A stretch of DNA of 64,000 nt from Neobittarella massiliensis (ex Bilen et al. 2018). GTDB lineage: Bacteria; Bacillota; Clostridia; Oscillospirales; Ruminococcaceae. Position 1 is the stretch's first letter. Each line of letters opens with the position of its first letter. Positions 1 to 9,494 of this stretch are shown in pieces. The notes beneath the pieces were generated by a model. The model ran no database searches. It saw only the letters and a list, made by a program, of their open reading frames with translations, and was not told the origin of the DNA. Position numbers and translations under genes: made by a program. The stretch lies in assembly GCF_900289145.1 (NCBI RefSeq), contig NZ_OKQO01000005.1:1-64000 (forward strand). Direction: 5' to 3'.

Positions 1-268
<268 letters not shown>

Positions 269-714
269 GGGGCCGGGTCTCGCTCTCCGGCCGCACCGCC
301 GACTCGCTCACCCTCGTCGGCCCCCAGGGGCGTAGGCAGCCTTTTGTCCGCCGGCGCGATGGCCGCTACACCGCCGCGGTCAGCCAAAACGGCGGCTATC
401 TCGTCGAGGCCACCGCCGGTCAAAAAGTAATCACCCGCCCCCTCACCGTGCAGGGGCTCGACACTGCTGCCCCCCAGCTCACAGCGGTCTGCCGCGATGG
501 GGGCGACACCCTGCTCACCGTCGCCGATCAAGATACCGGCATCGATTGGTCCACTCTATCGGTGAGCAGCTCTGTCGGCCAGCTCTACCGCCCCGTATCT
601 GTCGACGATGGTACCGGCACCGCCCGCTTTGCGCTGCCGCCGGGCCGATACACTTTACAAGTCGGCGATAAGGCGGGCAACGCCGCCTCCGGCCCGCTGC
701 CGGTGCTGGGCTAG
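269..714 (+). CDS. C-terminal fragment of an Ig-like/surface protein
   Basis: This frame is open from the adapter junction to a stop at 714 and gives about 148 genomic residues. The 5' end is lost at the contig break. The sequence has the repetitive beta-strand character of bacterial Ig-like or bacterial surface-repeat domains: alternating hydrophobic residues, many T, S, G and D, and motifs such as GLDTAAPQ, DQDTGIDW and YTLQVGDKAGN. The DKAGN ending is common at the end of Ig-like/CHU-type repeats. No catalytic motif, sortase signal or membrane segment is visible. It runs opposite to the phage genes and is separated from them by a hairpin terminator, so it is probably a host gene or the last gene of another unit. 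The family assignment is moderate and the function unknown. Confidence 0.55.
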
Positions 715-904
715 TCCCGTGCGCTCTGCTGCCGTCCTTATCGCCGCGCGCCCCGCGCTGCCTGTCGGCCGGCTCCGCGGCGTATCGCCCCGGCATCGCC
801 CATAGCCCACACCCACATCGCCCTATTTGCCCCGCGCGCGGCGCCCCCATCCCACCGTCTTTTTCCCTTCTTCGCCGCTGTCCGCCCCGGTCAAAGGGCC
901 GATC

Positions 905-942
905 AAAAAAGAGCCGTGCGCCCCCGCGCACCGCTCTTTTTC
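905..942. terminator. Bidirectional intrinsic terminator
   Basis: Arms at 911-920 and 925-936 form a GC-rich hairpin flanked by an A run on one side and a T run on the other. It lies between the convergent Ig-like fragment and the end of the phage gene string and can terminate both. Confidence 0.7.
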
Positions 943-991
943 TATGCCGCAAGCTGTGGTACACGCCCGGCCCCACTGTAAAATACCGCCC

Positions 992-2722
992 TCACACCGC
1001 AATATAATCTACCGAGAATATCACTCGGCAGCCGTCGGCCGGCAGGTCCTGCGCCGTCAGCAGTCGGCGATGCCCATCGGCAGCGGTGCCGTACAGCCCA
1101 AACTGCAGCGCCCCCTCGCCGGCACTGCACAGCGCCAGGTCGCCAAAGCCCGGCGGCAGCCCCTCGCCGTGACACACCGGCCCGGCCACCAGCCCCGCCG
1201 GCGGGTAGGGCAACCCGCCAAACAGGCAGTCCCCGGCGCCCCGGGGCACAAAGTCCAGCACCCCGTCCAGGTGCACCAGCCGTCCCAGCTTGTAGCAAAA
1301 AGCCAGGTTGGCCGCCCCCATCTCCAGCCAGTCGCCCACCGCCGCCAGTCCGGTATAGCGGCTGTACTGGGCCGCCGGGTAGTCGACGTCCGGCACCGCC
1401 GCCACCGGCACGCCGCCGTGAAATACCGCCAGCCCCTCCAAGTCCGGCCGCAGCGTGTCGGCCTGTCGGGCCGCCGCCACCGCCGGCGGCTGGGGGTGCG
1501 CCCCCCAGGTGTAGGGGTAGCGCGCCAGCAGCGCCAGCCACCCCGCCTCGTCCACCGCCGCCAAGCTGTCGGGCACCGCCAGCAGCAGCATGCAGTCCAC
1601 ATATAACTGGGCCCCGCTGCGCACCGTCAGCGGCCCGTTGCAGTCCCCCGCCGGGGCAAACAGCAGCAGGTGCCGGGCCATGGGCTGCCCGTTTACCAGC
1701 GGCTGGGCCAGCGCAAACTGCTCGTCCCCCACCGCCAGCACCACCGTGTCCCGCCCCCGCGCCACCAGGCAAAACAGGTATTTCTGCCCGGCCATCAGCT
1801 GCACGCTATAGCTGCTCACCAGCGGCGCCACCCGGCTCACCTGCATGCCCTGCCGCCCGTGCAGCGCGTCGGCAAATACCCGGTGCGCCCCGCCGGTATA
1901 GCTGCCGCTGCCCTCAAAACTGGGGTCTTTGAGCAAGTTGGGCCCCAGCGTGCCGGTGCCCAAAAACAGGTCCTCTACCGCGCCGCTGTCCGTGCCGCCA
2001 CCGGCGTTTTCCGCCCGGTCGGCCTCGCTGTGGGCCCGGTCGGCCTGTTCGGCGGCGGTCTGTGCCGCGCGCGCGGCCAGGTCGCTGGCCCCCTGGCTCA
2101 CCGTGGCCGCGTCCTGCGCCGCCGCCAGCTGCACGTTCACCCGCTCCGCGATCTGCTGGGCGGCTCCCTTAGCGTCCACAGCCAGCTGGGCGCTGTTTTG
2201 CACCGCCACCACCTGTTCTTTGGCCGCATCCGCGCTCTGGGCGGCGGCCGTGGCGCTGGTCGCCGCCGCCTCGCTGTAGCCCCGCGTCTCGCCGTGCAAA
2301 ATGTTCACCTGGTTAAACAGCGTGTCAAATAGGCTCTGCCCCGCCCGGTACACCTCGCTCAGGTCGGGGGCCGGGTACACCTGCAGCATGTACTGGCGGC
2401 TGCACAGCACCCGGCTGGCGTCGCGGGCCTCCAGACTTATGGCCACCGGCCCGCACAGCCCGGTGCTGCTGCCGTCAAAATCCAGTCGGGCGCACACCCG
2501 GCCCGGCGCGTCCTCCCGGGAAAGCGCCAGCTTGTGGCTGCCGGTCGGCGTCTCGGCGTTCAGGTAAAAGCTAAAGCCGGTCATATCCAGCCCGCGGTAG
2601 GTGGCCGGCAGGCAAAAAAGCAGGCTGTCCACCCCTTTTTCCCCCGCCACCAACACCGGTTCGCCGCCGTCCTGCGCCGCCGTCAGCTGCTTGTTTTCCC
2701 CCAGTGTTAACACGTACTGCAT
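992..2722 (-). CDS. BppU-like phage baseplate/tail-tip protein
   Basis: A 576-residue protein, last gene of the virion module. The N-terminal ~130 residues have the pattern of BppU-type N-terminal domains, which dock receptor-binding or fibre proteins to the phage tail: a beta-rich start, then a section of the FYLNAETPTGSHKLAL type ending in LQVYPAPDLSEVY. Residues ~150-240 form an Ala/Gln-rich heptad region (repeated AAAQ, AAEQADRAHSEADRAE) that should be a trimeric coiled coil. The C-terminal ~330 residues are beta-rich and unrecognised, probably the receptor-binding tip. It starts with ATG 11 nt downstream of the preceding gene. The adhesive role is inferred from domain layout and position. 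It could be called a tail fibre instead. Confidence 0.65.
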   Translation of the reverse strand: MQYVLTLGENKQLTAAQDGGEPVLVAGEKGVDSLLFCLPATYRGLDMTGFSFYLNAETPTGSHKLALSREDAPGRVCARLDFDGSSTGLCGPVAISLEARDASRVLCSRQYMLQVYPAPDLSEVYRAGQSLFDTLFNQVNILHGETRGYSEAAATSATAAAQSADAAKEQVVAVQNSAQLAVDAKGAAQQIAERVNVQLAAAQDAATVSQGASDLAARAAQTAAEQADRAHSEADRAENAGGGTDSGAVEDLFLGTGTLGPNLLKDPSFEGSGSYTGGAHRVFADALHGRQGMQVSRVAPLVSSYSVQLMAGQKYLFCLVARGRDTVVLAVGDEQFALAQPLVNGQPMARHLLLFAPAGDCNGPLTVRSGAQLYVDCMLLLAVPDSLAAVDEAGWLALLARYPYTWGAHPQPPAVAAARQADTLRPDLEGLAVFHGGVPVAAVPDVDYPAAQYSRYTGLAAVGDWLEMGAANLAFCYKLGRLVHLDGVLDFVPRGAGDCLFGGLPYPPAGLVAGPVCHGEGLPPGFGDLALCSAGEGALQFGLYGTAADGHRRLLTAQDLPADGCRVIFSVDYIAV

Positions 2723-2733
2723 GTCCCTTCCCC

Positions 2734-3546
2734 CTACTTCATAAAGTGCAGCACGTCGCTTGAGGTGTAGTACGCCGGTATGCCCAAATAGGCCGCCAGC
2801 GCGTATACCTTCTGCATGTCGCCGTCCACCGCGCCGTACAGGTACCGCGCCTGTTGGCGGTAGGCCTGTCCCTCGGCGTACACCCGGTTATAGCTGCCGT
2901 CTTTTTTCTTGGTCTCGCTCACACCGCGGCTGTGTCCCATGGTGTAGTACTGCCGCGACTGGGCGGCGATCGCGCGAAAATCCTTGTTCTTCTCGTCAAA
3001 AGCCGCCGTCTGCCCCGCCGCCTTGCCGCTGCCGCCCCCGCTGCCACTGCTGCCGCTGCCCGTGCTCCCACTGCGGCGGGCGCTGCTGCCGCTGCCGGCC
3101 GTGCGGCTCTGCTGCTGCGCCTTTAACAGCGCCTTCTGCTGTCTCTCCAGCTCCCGCTGGCGCTCTTTGCGGGCCCGCTCCTCAGCCTGCTGTCGCTGGC
3201 GCTCCTCGCGCTCCACCTTGGTCTGCAGGCTCTCCCGCTGGCGCTCTAACGCCTTTGTCTCTTTCTGGTAGCTGCTGTAGGCCGCGTCGGTGTACTGCTG
3301 GCGGCGGTCCTCGTCGCGCTGGGTCATCTGCCGCTGCAAGTACTGCCGCGCCGCCTCCCCATAGCTCGACTGCTGTCCCCCCACCAGCGCCGCGGCCGCC
3401 GCCCGGTAGTCGTCCTGCCGCCCGGCGGTCTGCTGGGCGTCGCGTCCCTTTTCTCTCTGGTAGCCGGCGTCCTCGTCTACCCGGTAGGTGAATTTCTTCT
3501 CCCGCAGCTGCCGCAGCACCGCCTGCAGGTCGTCACGATAGCTCAA
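2734..3546 (-). CDS. Coiled-coil phage structural protein
   Basis: Encodes 270 residues if translation begins at the TTG at 3546, which sits about 7 nt after a GGGGGTGGA stretch and overlaps the end of the preceding gene. The longer upstream frame lies inside that gene and is unlikely to be used. The middle (~residues 70-165) is highly charged and rich in Q, R, E and K with a strong heptad pattern. A Gly/Ser linker follows, then a compact C-terminal segment of ~80 residues with many Tyr (KDGSYNRVYAEGQAYRQQ). No enzymatic motif is visible. Between a minor structural gene and the BppU-like gene, it may be a virion-internal, ejection or tail-assembly protein. This is inferred from position only. 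Confidence 0.5.
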   Translation of the reverse strand: MSYRDDLQAVLRQLREKKFTYRVDEDAGYQREKGRDAQQTAGRQDDYRAAAAALVGGQQSSYGEAARQYLQRQMTQRDEDRRQQYTDAAYSSYQKETKALERQRESLQTKVEREERQRQQAEERARKERQRELERQQKALLKAQQQSRTAGSGSSARRSGSTGSGSSGSGGGSGKAAGQTAAFDEKNKDFRAIAAQSRQYYTMGHSRGVSETKKKDGSYNRVYAEGQAYRQQARYLYGAVDGDMQKVYALAAYLGIPAYYTSSDVLHFMK

Positions 3547-3964
3547 AGTTCGGTTCCACCCCCTTGACGATGCCCCCCTGCACCCGCACCAGCAGGTTTC
3601 CGCACTGAAAGCTGCCGGTGTAGCTCTGCCGGGGCGCCAGCTGCAGCCCGCCGTCAAACCACAGCGCCAGCTGCCCCTCCTCGTCATAGGCCCGCAGCGA
3701 GCCGGCGTGCACCGCCAGCCCGGCCCCGTTCAAGGTCACCTTGTCGCTGCTCAGCAGCTGCTGCAGCGCCGCGATTTGTCCGGCCAGCTCGCCGGTGTCC
3801 CCGCCGCCGATACTGGCGGCAAAGGCGGCGCTCAAGTTGCCGCTGTCCAGGTTCTGCAGCAGCCAGTCCAGCTCCTTTTGCAGCCGTATCACGTAGTCAG
3901 TCAGCGTCTGTACCTTCTCCTCTGTCGTCTGGCCCTGCAAGTCGGGCACCCCCGCCATCATCAT
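3533..3964 (-). CDS. Small phage virion protein
   Basis: A 143-residue protein whose start overlaps the stop of the upstream 403-residue gene in an ATGA-type junction, suggesting translational coupling. The N-terminal third is an amphipathic helix (VQTLTDYVIRLQKELDWLLQ) followed by NLDSGN, a pattern seen in minor structural proteins of clostridial phages. The remainder is beta-rich with Gly turns. It has no signal peptide or catalytic motif. The role in the neck, tail or baseplate is inferred from gene order only. Confidence 0.5.
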   Translation of the reverse strand: MMMAGVPDLQGQTTEEKVQTLTDYVIRLQKELDWLLQNLDSGNLSAAFAASIGGGDTGELAGQIAALQQLLSSDKVTLNGAGLAVHAGSLRAYDEEGQLALWFDGGLQLAPRQSYTGSFQCGNLLVRVQGGIVKGVEPNFELS

Positions 3965-5172
3965 CTGTCATCACCCCCGTGTAAACTGTAGCGCAGCCCG
4001 CACAGCGCGCTGTCGGGTCCCAGCCGCAGCTGCAAAGGCCGCGGCTGCCGGCCGCCCAGCTGCACATAACAGCGCATCCGGTCCAGCTCCCGGCTCTGTT
4101 TTTTGCCCAGCAGCCGCCCGTTTTGGTAGGCGGCGATGCTGCCCCTGTACAGTAGCTCATACTGCTGCAGGTTGCCGCCGCCCAGCCCGCCCCGCAGCTG
4201 CACGCAAAAGCCCTGCCGCGCCCCGCGCTCCAGCGCGTAGCAGGCGCCGTCGGCGGCAGTGGCGTACACCGTCCCGCCAAAGGTAGTCAGGGCGGTGTAG
4301 TCCCCCGCCCCCAGCTGCACCAGCGCCCCGTCAAAGCGGTACACCCCGCCGTCGGCCAAAAAATAGGCTCCCCGCTGGGTACAGCACAGCTGCATATCGG
4401 CAAAGGTGATCCCCAGCGCCGCCAGCTCGTCGCGCACCGCGCCGCCGCGGTAGCTGTACAGGCTCTGGCGGGCAAAAAACCACAGCGTCTTGTCAAAGCA
4501 GCCGGCCTGTCCCGGCCCCGTCACCCCCAGGGTGGCGCACTGGGTCAAAGTAAAGTTCGAGGGCCGGTTGCCGTACAGCTCGTAGATGGCCTCGTCTGTA
4601 AACACCGTCACGTGGTTTAAAAAGGCGGTGATGGCCGTAAAGCTGCCCCCGGCCACCGCCACCCGGTAGCTGCCGCTCTCTTTGGGCGAGCCGTCGGGGT
4701 TCTGGTAGCTCTCCCAGTCCCCCTCGTCCCCCAGCGCCGAGGCCCGCAACAGCCCCCCCACGATGCCGAATACCCGGTTGCCAAACACCACCGCCTGCCG
4801 CATGTCCGCCGGGGCGGTAAAGCCGGCAAAGGTGTTTTTTACCCGGTCATAGGCCATCCGGTCGGGGAAGATCAGCCACTTGTCGCCAAAGCGCACCACA
4901 CACTTCTCCCCCGCGCTCAAAGTCCCCTTTTTCACGCCGCCCACGTAAAAGCCGTCCCCCTCAATGGTCCAGCCGTCGCCGTACTGGCGCAGGCCGGGGC
5001 GGCGCAGCACCTCTACCGGCGCTCTGGCTCCCACCAGGTGTCCCTGGGGGTCTATCTCGCAGCCCACGCCGCGGTCGTAATAGCCCAGCCGGGGCTCCAG
5101 TCCGCTCAGGCCGTAAAAGCGCCCGGTCTGCACCTGCTGTCCGCCGGGCCGGTAAAGCCGCACATAGCGCAT
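3961..5172 (-). CDS. Phage neck/tail protein, beta-propeller-like
   Basis: A 403-residue protein with no recognisable enzymatic motif. The sequence has repeated beta-hairpin units ending in short aromatic or Gly turns (FGDKWLIFPDRM, TVFTDEAIYELYG, GAYFLADGGVYRFDG), as in propeller-like or DNA-stabilisation tail proteins of short-tailed phages. It follows the 181-residue adaptor-like gene and overlaps the next gene by 4 nt. In P22-like phages a protein of similar size and position plugs the portal and holds packaged DNA. That analogy rests on position and length, not on motifs I can confirm. It starts with ATG 11 nt after the upstream gene. Confidence 0.45.
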   Translation of the reverse strand: MRYVRLYRPGGQQVQTGRFYGLSGLEPRLGYYDRGVGCEIDPQGHLVGARAPVEVLRRPGLRQYGDGWTIEGDGFYVGGVKKGTLSAGEKCVVRFGDKWLIFPDRMAYDRVKNTFAGFTAPADMRQAVVFGNRVFGIVGGLLRASALGDEGDWESYQNPDGSPKESGSYRVAVAGGSFTAITAFLNHVTVFTDEAIYELYGNRPSNFTLTQCATLGVTGPGQAGCFDKTLWFFARQSLYSYRGGAVRDELAALGITFADMQLCCTQRGAYFLADGGVYRFDGALVQLGAGDYTALTTFGGTVYATAADGACYALERGARQGFCVQLRGGLGGGNLQQYELLYRGSIAAYQNGRLLGKKQSRELDRMRCYVQLGGRQPRPLQLRLGPDSALCGLRYSLHGGDDR

Positions 5173-5183
5173 ACCGGCGCCCC

Positions 5184-5729
5184 CTAAAGCGGGCGCAGCT
5201 CGCTGTGAAAGCGCTCTGCCGCCGCGCCGCCCACCGCCTGCCGCCGGTAGCTCTGTCGGGCCGATTCCAGCAGCGCGGCAAAGTTGTTGTACCCGCCGAT
5301 GTTTCCCTGCAGCAGCTCCAGCTTGGCCAGCAGGTAGTACAAATAGCAGCCGCTGTGCCCCTCACCGGCGGTCAATACGGTATCCGGCCCCACCTTGGGC
5401 GCCGGGGTGCGAAAGGTCACCGCCACCTGCTCCGGCCGCCCCGCCGGGGGCAAAAACACCCCGGCGGCGCACTTGCCCGCCACCCCCGGCAGCGGCAGGC
5501 CCAGGCCCATCTTGTAGCCCTGTACCGCCAGTACCATGTAGGGGTATACCCGCTCCGGCAGCGCGATCTTGCCGTCCTCTCCCACCGGCAGCACCGCAGT
5601 GGTGCGCTGCAGCGGGTCGTCGGCCACCATCTCGGCCTCGGCCTCCTCTAAAAACTGGTACAGCGTGCTCTCCGGCAAAGGGGTGTCATAGCCCTCCCGC
5701 ACCCGCGCGATCATATCTTTTCCGGTCAT
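5184..5729 (-). CDS. Phage head-tail adaptor-like protein
   Basis: The ATG at 5729 follows a GAGGAAGAG stretch and gives 181 residues. Longer in-frame starts have no comparable ribosome site. The mostly helical protein starts MTGKDMIARVREGYD and contains a region resembling connector/adaptor proteins that bind under the portal (LYQFLEEAEAEMVADD, a hydrophobic strand pair, then LYYLLAKLELLQGNIGGYNN). It lies downstream of the capsid and a 72-aa gene, where head-completion proteins are usually found. The function is inferred from synteny. Confidence 0.5.
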   Translation of the reverse strand: MTGKDMIARVREGYDTPLPESTLYQFLEEAEAEMVADDPLQRTTAVLPVGEDGKIALPERVYPYMVLAVQGYKMGLGLPLPGVAGKCAAGVFLPPAGRPEQVAVTFRTPAPKVGPDTVLTAGEGHSGCYLYYLLAKLELLQGNIGGYNNFAALLESARQSYRRQAVGGAAAERFHSELRPL

Positions 5730-5848
5730 CTCTTCCTCCTTACCGGCCCGCCCGCAGCGGGCCGCCGCATCGGGGTCCACCCCCTCTCTGCCCGGCGGCG
5801 CGCTCATCAGCGCCCGCCGCCGGCCCGTATATGTGCGCTCGCCGCCGC

Positions 5849-6067
5849 TCAGCCGCGGTACTGCTCGCACAGCCGCTGGGCGTAGCGGCGCTGGTTCTCG
5901 GCGTGCTGCAGCGCCAGCGCCACATAGCGGGGCAGCTTTACCTGCACGCCGCGGCGTATCACCCAGCTGCGCCCGTTTACGATCACCGCGCAGTCGTCCC
6001 GGTAGCGCCCCTCGTCGCGAAACAGCGTCACCGTCACCGGCTGTAACAGGGGGTCTCTGCGCATCAC
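5849..6067 (-). CDS. Small phage protein after the capsid gene
   Basis: A 72-residue protein overlapping the capsid stop by 4 nt (ATGA), so it is translationally coupled. It is basic and contains VNGRSWVIRRGVQVKLPRYV, a pattern seen in small proteins encoded next to N4-gp56-type capsids. No function is known to me. It may be a head decoration, a completion factor or a non-structural product. Confidence 0.55.
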   Translation of the reverse strand: MMRRDPLLQPVTVTLFRDEGRYRDDCAVIVNGRSWVIRRGVQVKLPRYVALALQHAENQRRYAQRLCEQYRG

Positions 6068-7251
6068 AGCATCCCCCCTTCGCCCACCGCGCTCGAGCAG
6101 CTCTCCAGTCGCACCATAAACGGCTCCGACAAGATCGCCGCCGTGCGGGTGGCCTTCCAGCCCACCGTGGCCCGCTGGTCCAGCGGGTCCGAGCTGCCGG
6201 CGCTGCCCAGCTGCTTAATGATGGTCTGCAGCCCGCCGCCCTCGATCTCGGTCACCCCGTAGGCGTTTTGGCCAAACACCAGCGTGGCGTACACGTCGGC
6301 CCCGGCCGCCCCGGCGCCCCCGTCATAGATCACCGCGTCCGCAGCCGCCGCACAGCTCTCGTCCAAAGTCAGCACCTTGCCGGCCTGGGCGGTCACCGTG
6401 TATACCTGCCCGTCGATGAGCAGCATCCGCCCCTCCAGGTCCTGCCCTTCCACCGTCTCTTTCACCGTCAAAGCGGTGCCGCTGGCGCCAGCCACGTGCA
6501 GCGTGCCAAACGCGCCGAACGGCTGCGCCCTAAACACCTTGGCCTCTGAGGTCTCGATGAACCGCACCCCAAACAGCCGCCCGATCTCGCCGTCGTACAG
6601 GTCCTTGGGGTCGTAGCTCTTCACCGCCTCCCACAGCGGGTCTGCCGTCAGGTCGTGGGCCACGTTGGGGTGGATGATGGCCACATAGCTGCCGCCGATA
6701 GGGGTGGCCAGATTGTTTTTCAGGCAGGTGGCCGCCCGCTTGATGTCCTCCACCCGCAAAAAATCGCCCTCCTGCCCGCCGCCACCTGTCAGTGTATGCC
6801 GGGCCAGCTTTTTATTTGCAAACATCACGTTGGTCCCGGCGCTGATGATCTCCCTGGTCACCGTGTCCAGGGTGCGCCCGGCCTGGTCGCCCAGTATCTC
6901 CTGGGCCTCCAGCAGGTTGTGGTCGATGGCCGTCATCTCCAGCATGTCCGATACGCTCACATAGTCGCCGTACTGGCTCACCGTGGCGCTGAGGGTGCTC
7001 CAGTCCAGTTTTTTGCCCGCCGGGGTCACCCCCTCCTGCAGCGGCTCGGTGGCCGGCGCAAAAGGGCTCAGCTTGCGAAATTCCACCGTCTTTCCCCGGT
7101 TGGGGGGGATGGGCTTTTTCTGCGCGAACTGGTCGTGTACCAGCCGCGGCTTGGCATTGCGGATCAGCTCCTTGTCGTAATAGGTCTTCATCTGGGCCGA
7201 CAGTATCTCCTGTCCCTGTCCGCTCTGGCTGGTGGTGTTTACTTCCATCAT
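6064..7251 (-). CDS. Major capsid protein, N4-gp56 family
   Basis: A 395-residue protein that I recognise as the N4-gp56 family of HK97-fold capsids. Supporting stretches are MKTYYDKELIRNAKPRLVHD near the N-terminus, a KKPIPPNRGKTVEFRK loop, TLSATVSQYGDYVSVSDM, and a central ADPLWEAVKSYD segment. It lacks an N-terminal protease domain or delta domain, which fits the separate scaffold gene just upstream. Two adjacent ATGs (7251 and 7248) follow a GAGGGAGGACAT site. N4-gp56 capsids are common in gut prophages and podovirus-like particles. The frame is intact, with no sign of decay. Confidence 0.85.
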   Translation of the reverse strand: MMEVNTTSQSGQGQEILSAQMKTYYDKELIRNAKPRLVHDQFAQKKPIPPNRGKTVEFRKLSPFAPATEPLQEGVTPAGKKLDWSTLSATVSQYGDYVSVSDMLEMTAIDHNLLEAQEILGDQAGRTLDTVTREIISAGTNVMFANKKLARHTLTGGGGQEGDFLRVEDIKRAATCLKNNLATPIGGSYVAIIHPNVAHDLTADPLWEAVKSYDPKDLYDGEIGRLFGVRFIETSEAKVFRAQPFGAFGTLHVAGASGTALTVKETVEGQDLEGRMLLIDGQVYTVTAQAGKVLTLDESCAAAADAVIYDGGAGAAGADVYATLVFGQNAYGVTEIEGGGLQTIIKQLGSAGSSDPLDQRATVGWKATRTAAILSEPFMVRLESCSSAVGEGGML

Positions 7252-7303
7252 GTCCTCCCTCTGCCGGTGTCTGCACCGGCTCCATCTCTGCTTTTACCGC
7301 CGC

Positions 7304-7831
7304 TCACAAAACGACCCGTTCGCCCCGGCGCACCGCCTCGCGAATGCGCAGCAGCTGCTCGTCGGTAAAATTCTGCACGTCCTCGCCAATAAGCCCGCCG
7401 CCCCGCTGCATGGCGCTCTCCACCGGCCGTCCCGCCGCCTGTATCGCCTGCATACAGCGGTCGGTGTACCGGCACAGATAGGCCGACAGCGGGCTGTACC
7501 CCGCCGCCAACAGCTGCACATAGCCGCGGTCGGTGGCCAGCTCTCCGGCCTGCACCTCCCCCAAAAGCTGGGGGTACTCGGCGGCCAGCGCCGCCAGCGG
7601 CTGGCGCAGGTTCTCCTGCACCTGCTCCACCAAATGGGGGTTGGGCATGTCAAACAGCTCCTCGATCTCCTCCACCCCAAAGTGCTCCTTCAGCCGCTGT
7701 TCTTTTGCCCTCCAGTCATCCGGCGGCCCCGGCTCCGCCGCCGTCTCCGGCTGCTCCTCGACCGGCGGCTGTACCTCTGTGTCCGCCTCTGCCGCCGGCA
7801 GCTCTTTTGCCACCTGTTCGCTCTCCTGCAT
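7304..7831 (-). CDS. Phage scaffold-like protein
   Basis: The ATG at 7831 follows a GAGAGGGGG stretch, giving 175 residues. The N-terminal ~45 residues are acidic and proline-rich and probably disordered (EVQPPVEEQPETAAEPGPP). The rest is alpha-helical, ending in VQNFTDEQLLRIREAVRRGE. The acidic start, helical body and location between portal and capsid are typical of scaffolding proteins that guide procapsid assembly. The assignment is by position and composition. Confidence 0.6.
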   Translation of the reverse strand: MQESEQVAKELPAAEADTEVQPPVEEQPETAAEPGPPDDWRAKEQRLKEHFGVEEIEELFDMPNPHLVEQVQENLRQPLAALAAEYPQLLGEVQAGELATDRGYVQLLAAGYSPLSAYLCRYTDRCMQAIQAAGRPVESAMQRGGGLIGEDVQNFTDEQLLRIREAVRRGERVVL

Positions 7832-7832
7832 C

Positions 7833-9473
7833 TCATATGCCCCCTCTCGCCGCCACTTCCGGCGGCACTGTCCCGGTGTGCCCGCTCTCTCTCGCCGGCA
7901 CACCGTCCCTCTCCTCTGTCGGGCCCGCCACAGCGCCCGCCGGCCCTGTCTCAGGCCCCATCGCCGCGCCCGGCCCGCCGCCCGCGGTCTGCAGCATCTT
8001 CAGTATCTCCTCTTTGCCCTCCAGCACCATGGCCTGCACGCAGCGCGCCGCCGCCTCGGCGCCGTCCGCAGCAAAGGCACCCTGCTTGTACAGGTCCAGC
8101 ACCAATTGGTTGTGGGCGGCGGTGGTAAAGGGGTTTTTCTTCTGGGCGATCACCCGAATATCCAGGTGCGGGGTAATGTCCTCCCGGCCCAGCTTCAAAA
8201 ACTCCCCATCGGCATAAAAGGTGCGCTCCTGGCGGTAAAACTGCTTGATCAGCCACACCAGCTGGCAGGTCACCTGCTTAAAGGCGCGGTAGCTGCCGGC
8301 AATAATGTCCCGGCTCAGCTTGTTGCCCGCCTCCTGCAGCGCCACAATGGCCCCGTAGGCCGTCACGCCGCCGGTCACCCCGCCGGTCATAAAGTCCTTG
8401 TTGCCCAATATGTCCTTGAGCTCGGCGATCTTCTGGTCCCGGTGGGTCTGCACGAATCCCGGCAGCGGCGCCGCCTGCAGCGGGCGCACCGCGCTGTCGT
8501 CCACCGACAGGTCGCACTGCACAAAATTCTGCCGCAGGTCGGCCAGCTGCCCCATGTCCACCCCGGCCCCGTTTTTTACCAGGAACCGCTGCCGCCCGGC
8601 GATCAGCGCATTCTCCTCGATCAGGTAGTCCAGCCGGTCAATGTACCCCTGACACGAGGCCCCCACCTCGCACAGCCCCATCCCCAAAGGCGAGCCCTCC
8701 TTGGGCAGCAGCACATCCAGCACAAAGGGGTACTGTCCATGGTCGTAAATGCCCCGCCCGGCATAGGCCGGGTCGGCCTCGCTGTCATAGAGCAGGTGCT
8801 CGTTCCAAAACTTGCACAGGTGCACCACCTGCCGGCCGCTCACCTGCTTTTTGTAATAGCAGTCGCACAGGCACACCTTGCCCGCCAGCTCGTCGGCCCC
8901 AAAGTCGCGAAAGCTGTCGCGCACCGTCAGGCTGTCGGCGGTAAAAGGCACCTGCGGCCACCTGCGCCGCATATCCTCCACCGGCTGCAGCGACAGGCAA
9001 AACACATAGGGCGAGCGCTGTATATCGCCGCAGCCGGGCGCAAAGTAGAGCCGCATCAGGTCCACCAGCTGCACCTGTATCTCGCCGGCCGCCGGGTCCC
9101 AAAACACCCCGTAACAGCCCGCTCCCACCTTCAGCTTCTTCCACCACAGGTCGCTGTACACCTGCTCAAAATCCAGCTTGTCCAGCAGCACCGGCACCAC
9201 CCGCCCCAGCAGCTCGGCCCCCCGCTCGTCTTGGGGCTGGCGGGGCAAAAACACCGGGCTGGGGCAGGCGTCCATGGCGTCGGCGTGCTTGTTCCACACC
9301 GCATTGAGCAAAAACGGCGTGTGCGGCTCGCGCCCCGAGAGCGGCGCCTGTTTCATGTACTTCCAGTGCGCCCCCTTAAAGTAGTCCTCCCACTCTATCG
9401 CCTCGCCGTGGGCCCGGCGCAGCCCCTCCCGGTAGCGCGCCAGCGCCGCGCGCATCTTCTCCAGTTTTTCCAT
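7833..9473 (-). CDS. Phage portal protein
   Basis: A 546-residue protein in the portal slot after the large terminase. The N-terminal half carries portal features: a helical start, the stretch AVWNKHADAMDACPSPVFLPRQ, then DLWWKKLKVGAGCYGVFWDP and a VDLMRLYFAP strand. Residues ~350-410 contain long helices and the Gly-rich TGGVTGGVTAYGAIVALQEAG segment, matching the crown/stem region. The C-terminus is low-complexity and Gly/Pro-rich. It would form the 12-subunit ring through which DNA enters the head. Its style resembles portals of P22-like or short-tailed phages. Confidence 0.8.
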   Translation of the reverse strand: MEKLEKMRAALARYREGLRRAHGEAIEWEDYFKGAHWKYMKQAPLSGREPHTPFLLNAVWNKHADAMDACPSPVFLPRQPQDERGAELLGRVVPVLLDKLDFEQVYSDLWWKKLKVGAGCYGVFWDPAAGEIQVQLVDLMRLYFAPGCGDIQRSPYVFCLSLQPVEDMRRRWPQVPFTADSLTVRDSFRDFGADELAGKVCLCDCYYKKQVSGRQVVHLCKFWNEHLLYDSEADPAYAGRGIYDHGQYPFVLDVLLPKEGSPLGMGLCEVGASCQGYIDRLDYLIEENALIAGRQRFLVKNGAGVDMGQLADLRQNFVQCDLSVDDSAVRPLQAAPLPGFVQTHRDQKIAELKDILGNKDFMTGGVTGGVTAYGAIVALQEAGNKLSRDIIAGSYRAFKQVTCQLVWLIKQFYRQERTFYADGEFLKLGREDITPHLDIRVIAQKKNPFTTAAHNQLVLDLYKQGAFAADGAEAAARCVQAMVLEGKEEILKMLQTAGGGPGAAMGPETGPAGAVAGPTEERDGVPARESGHTGTVPPEVAARGGI

Positions 9474-9494
9474 TCGCTCGCTCCTTATCTTCTG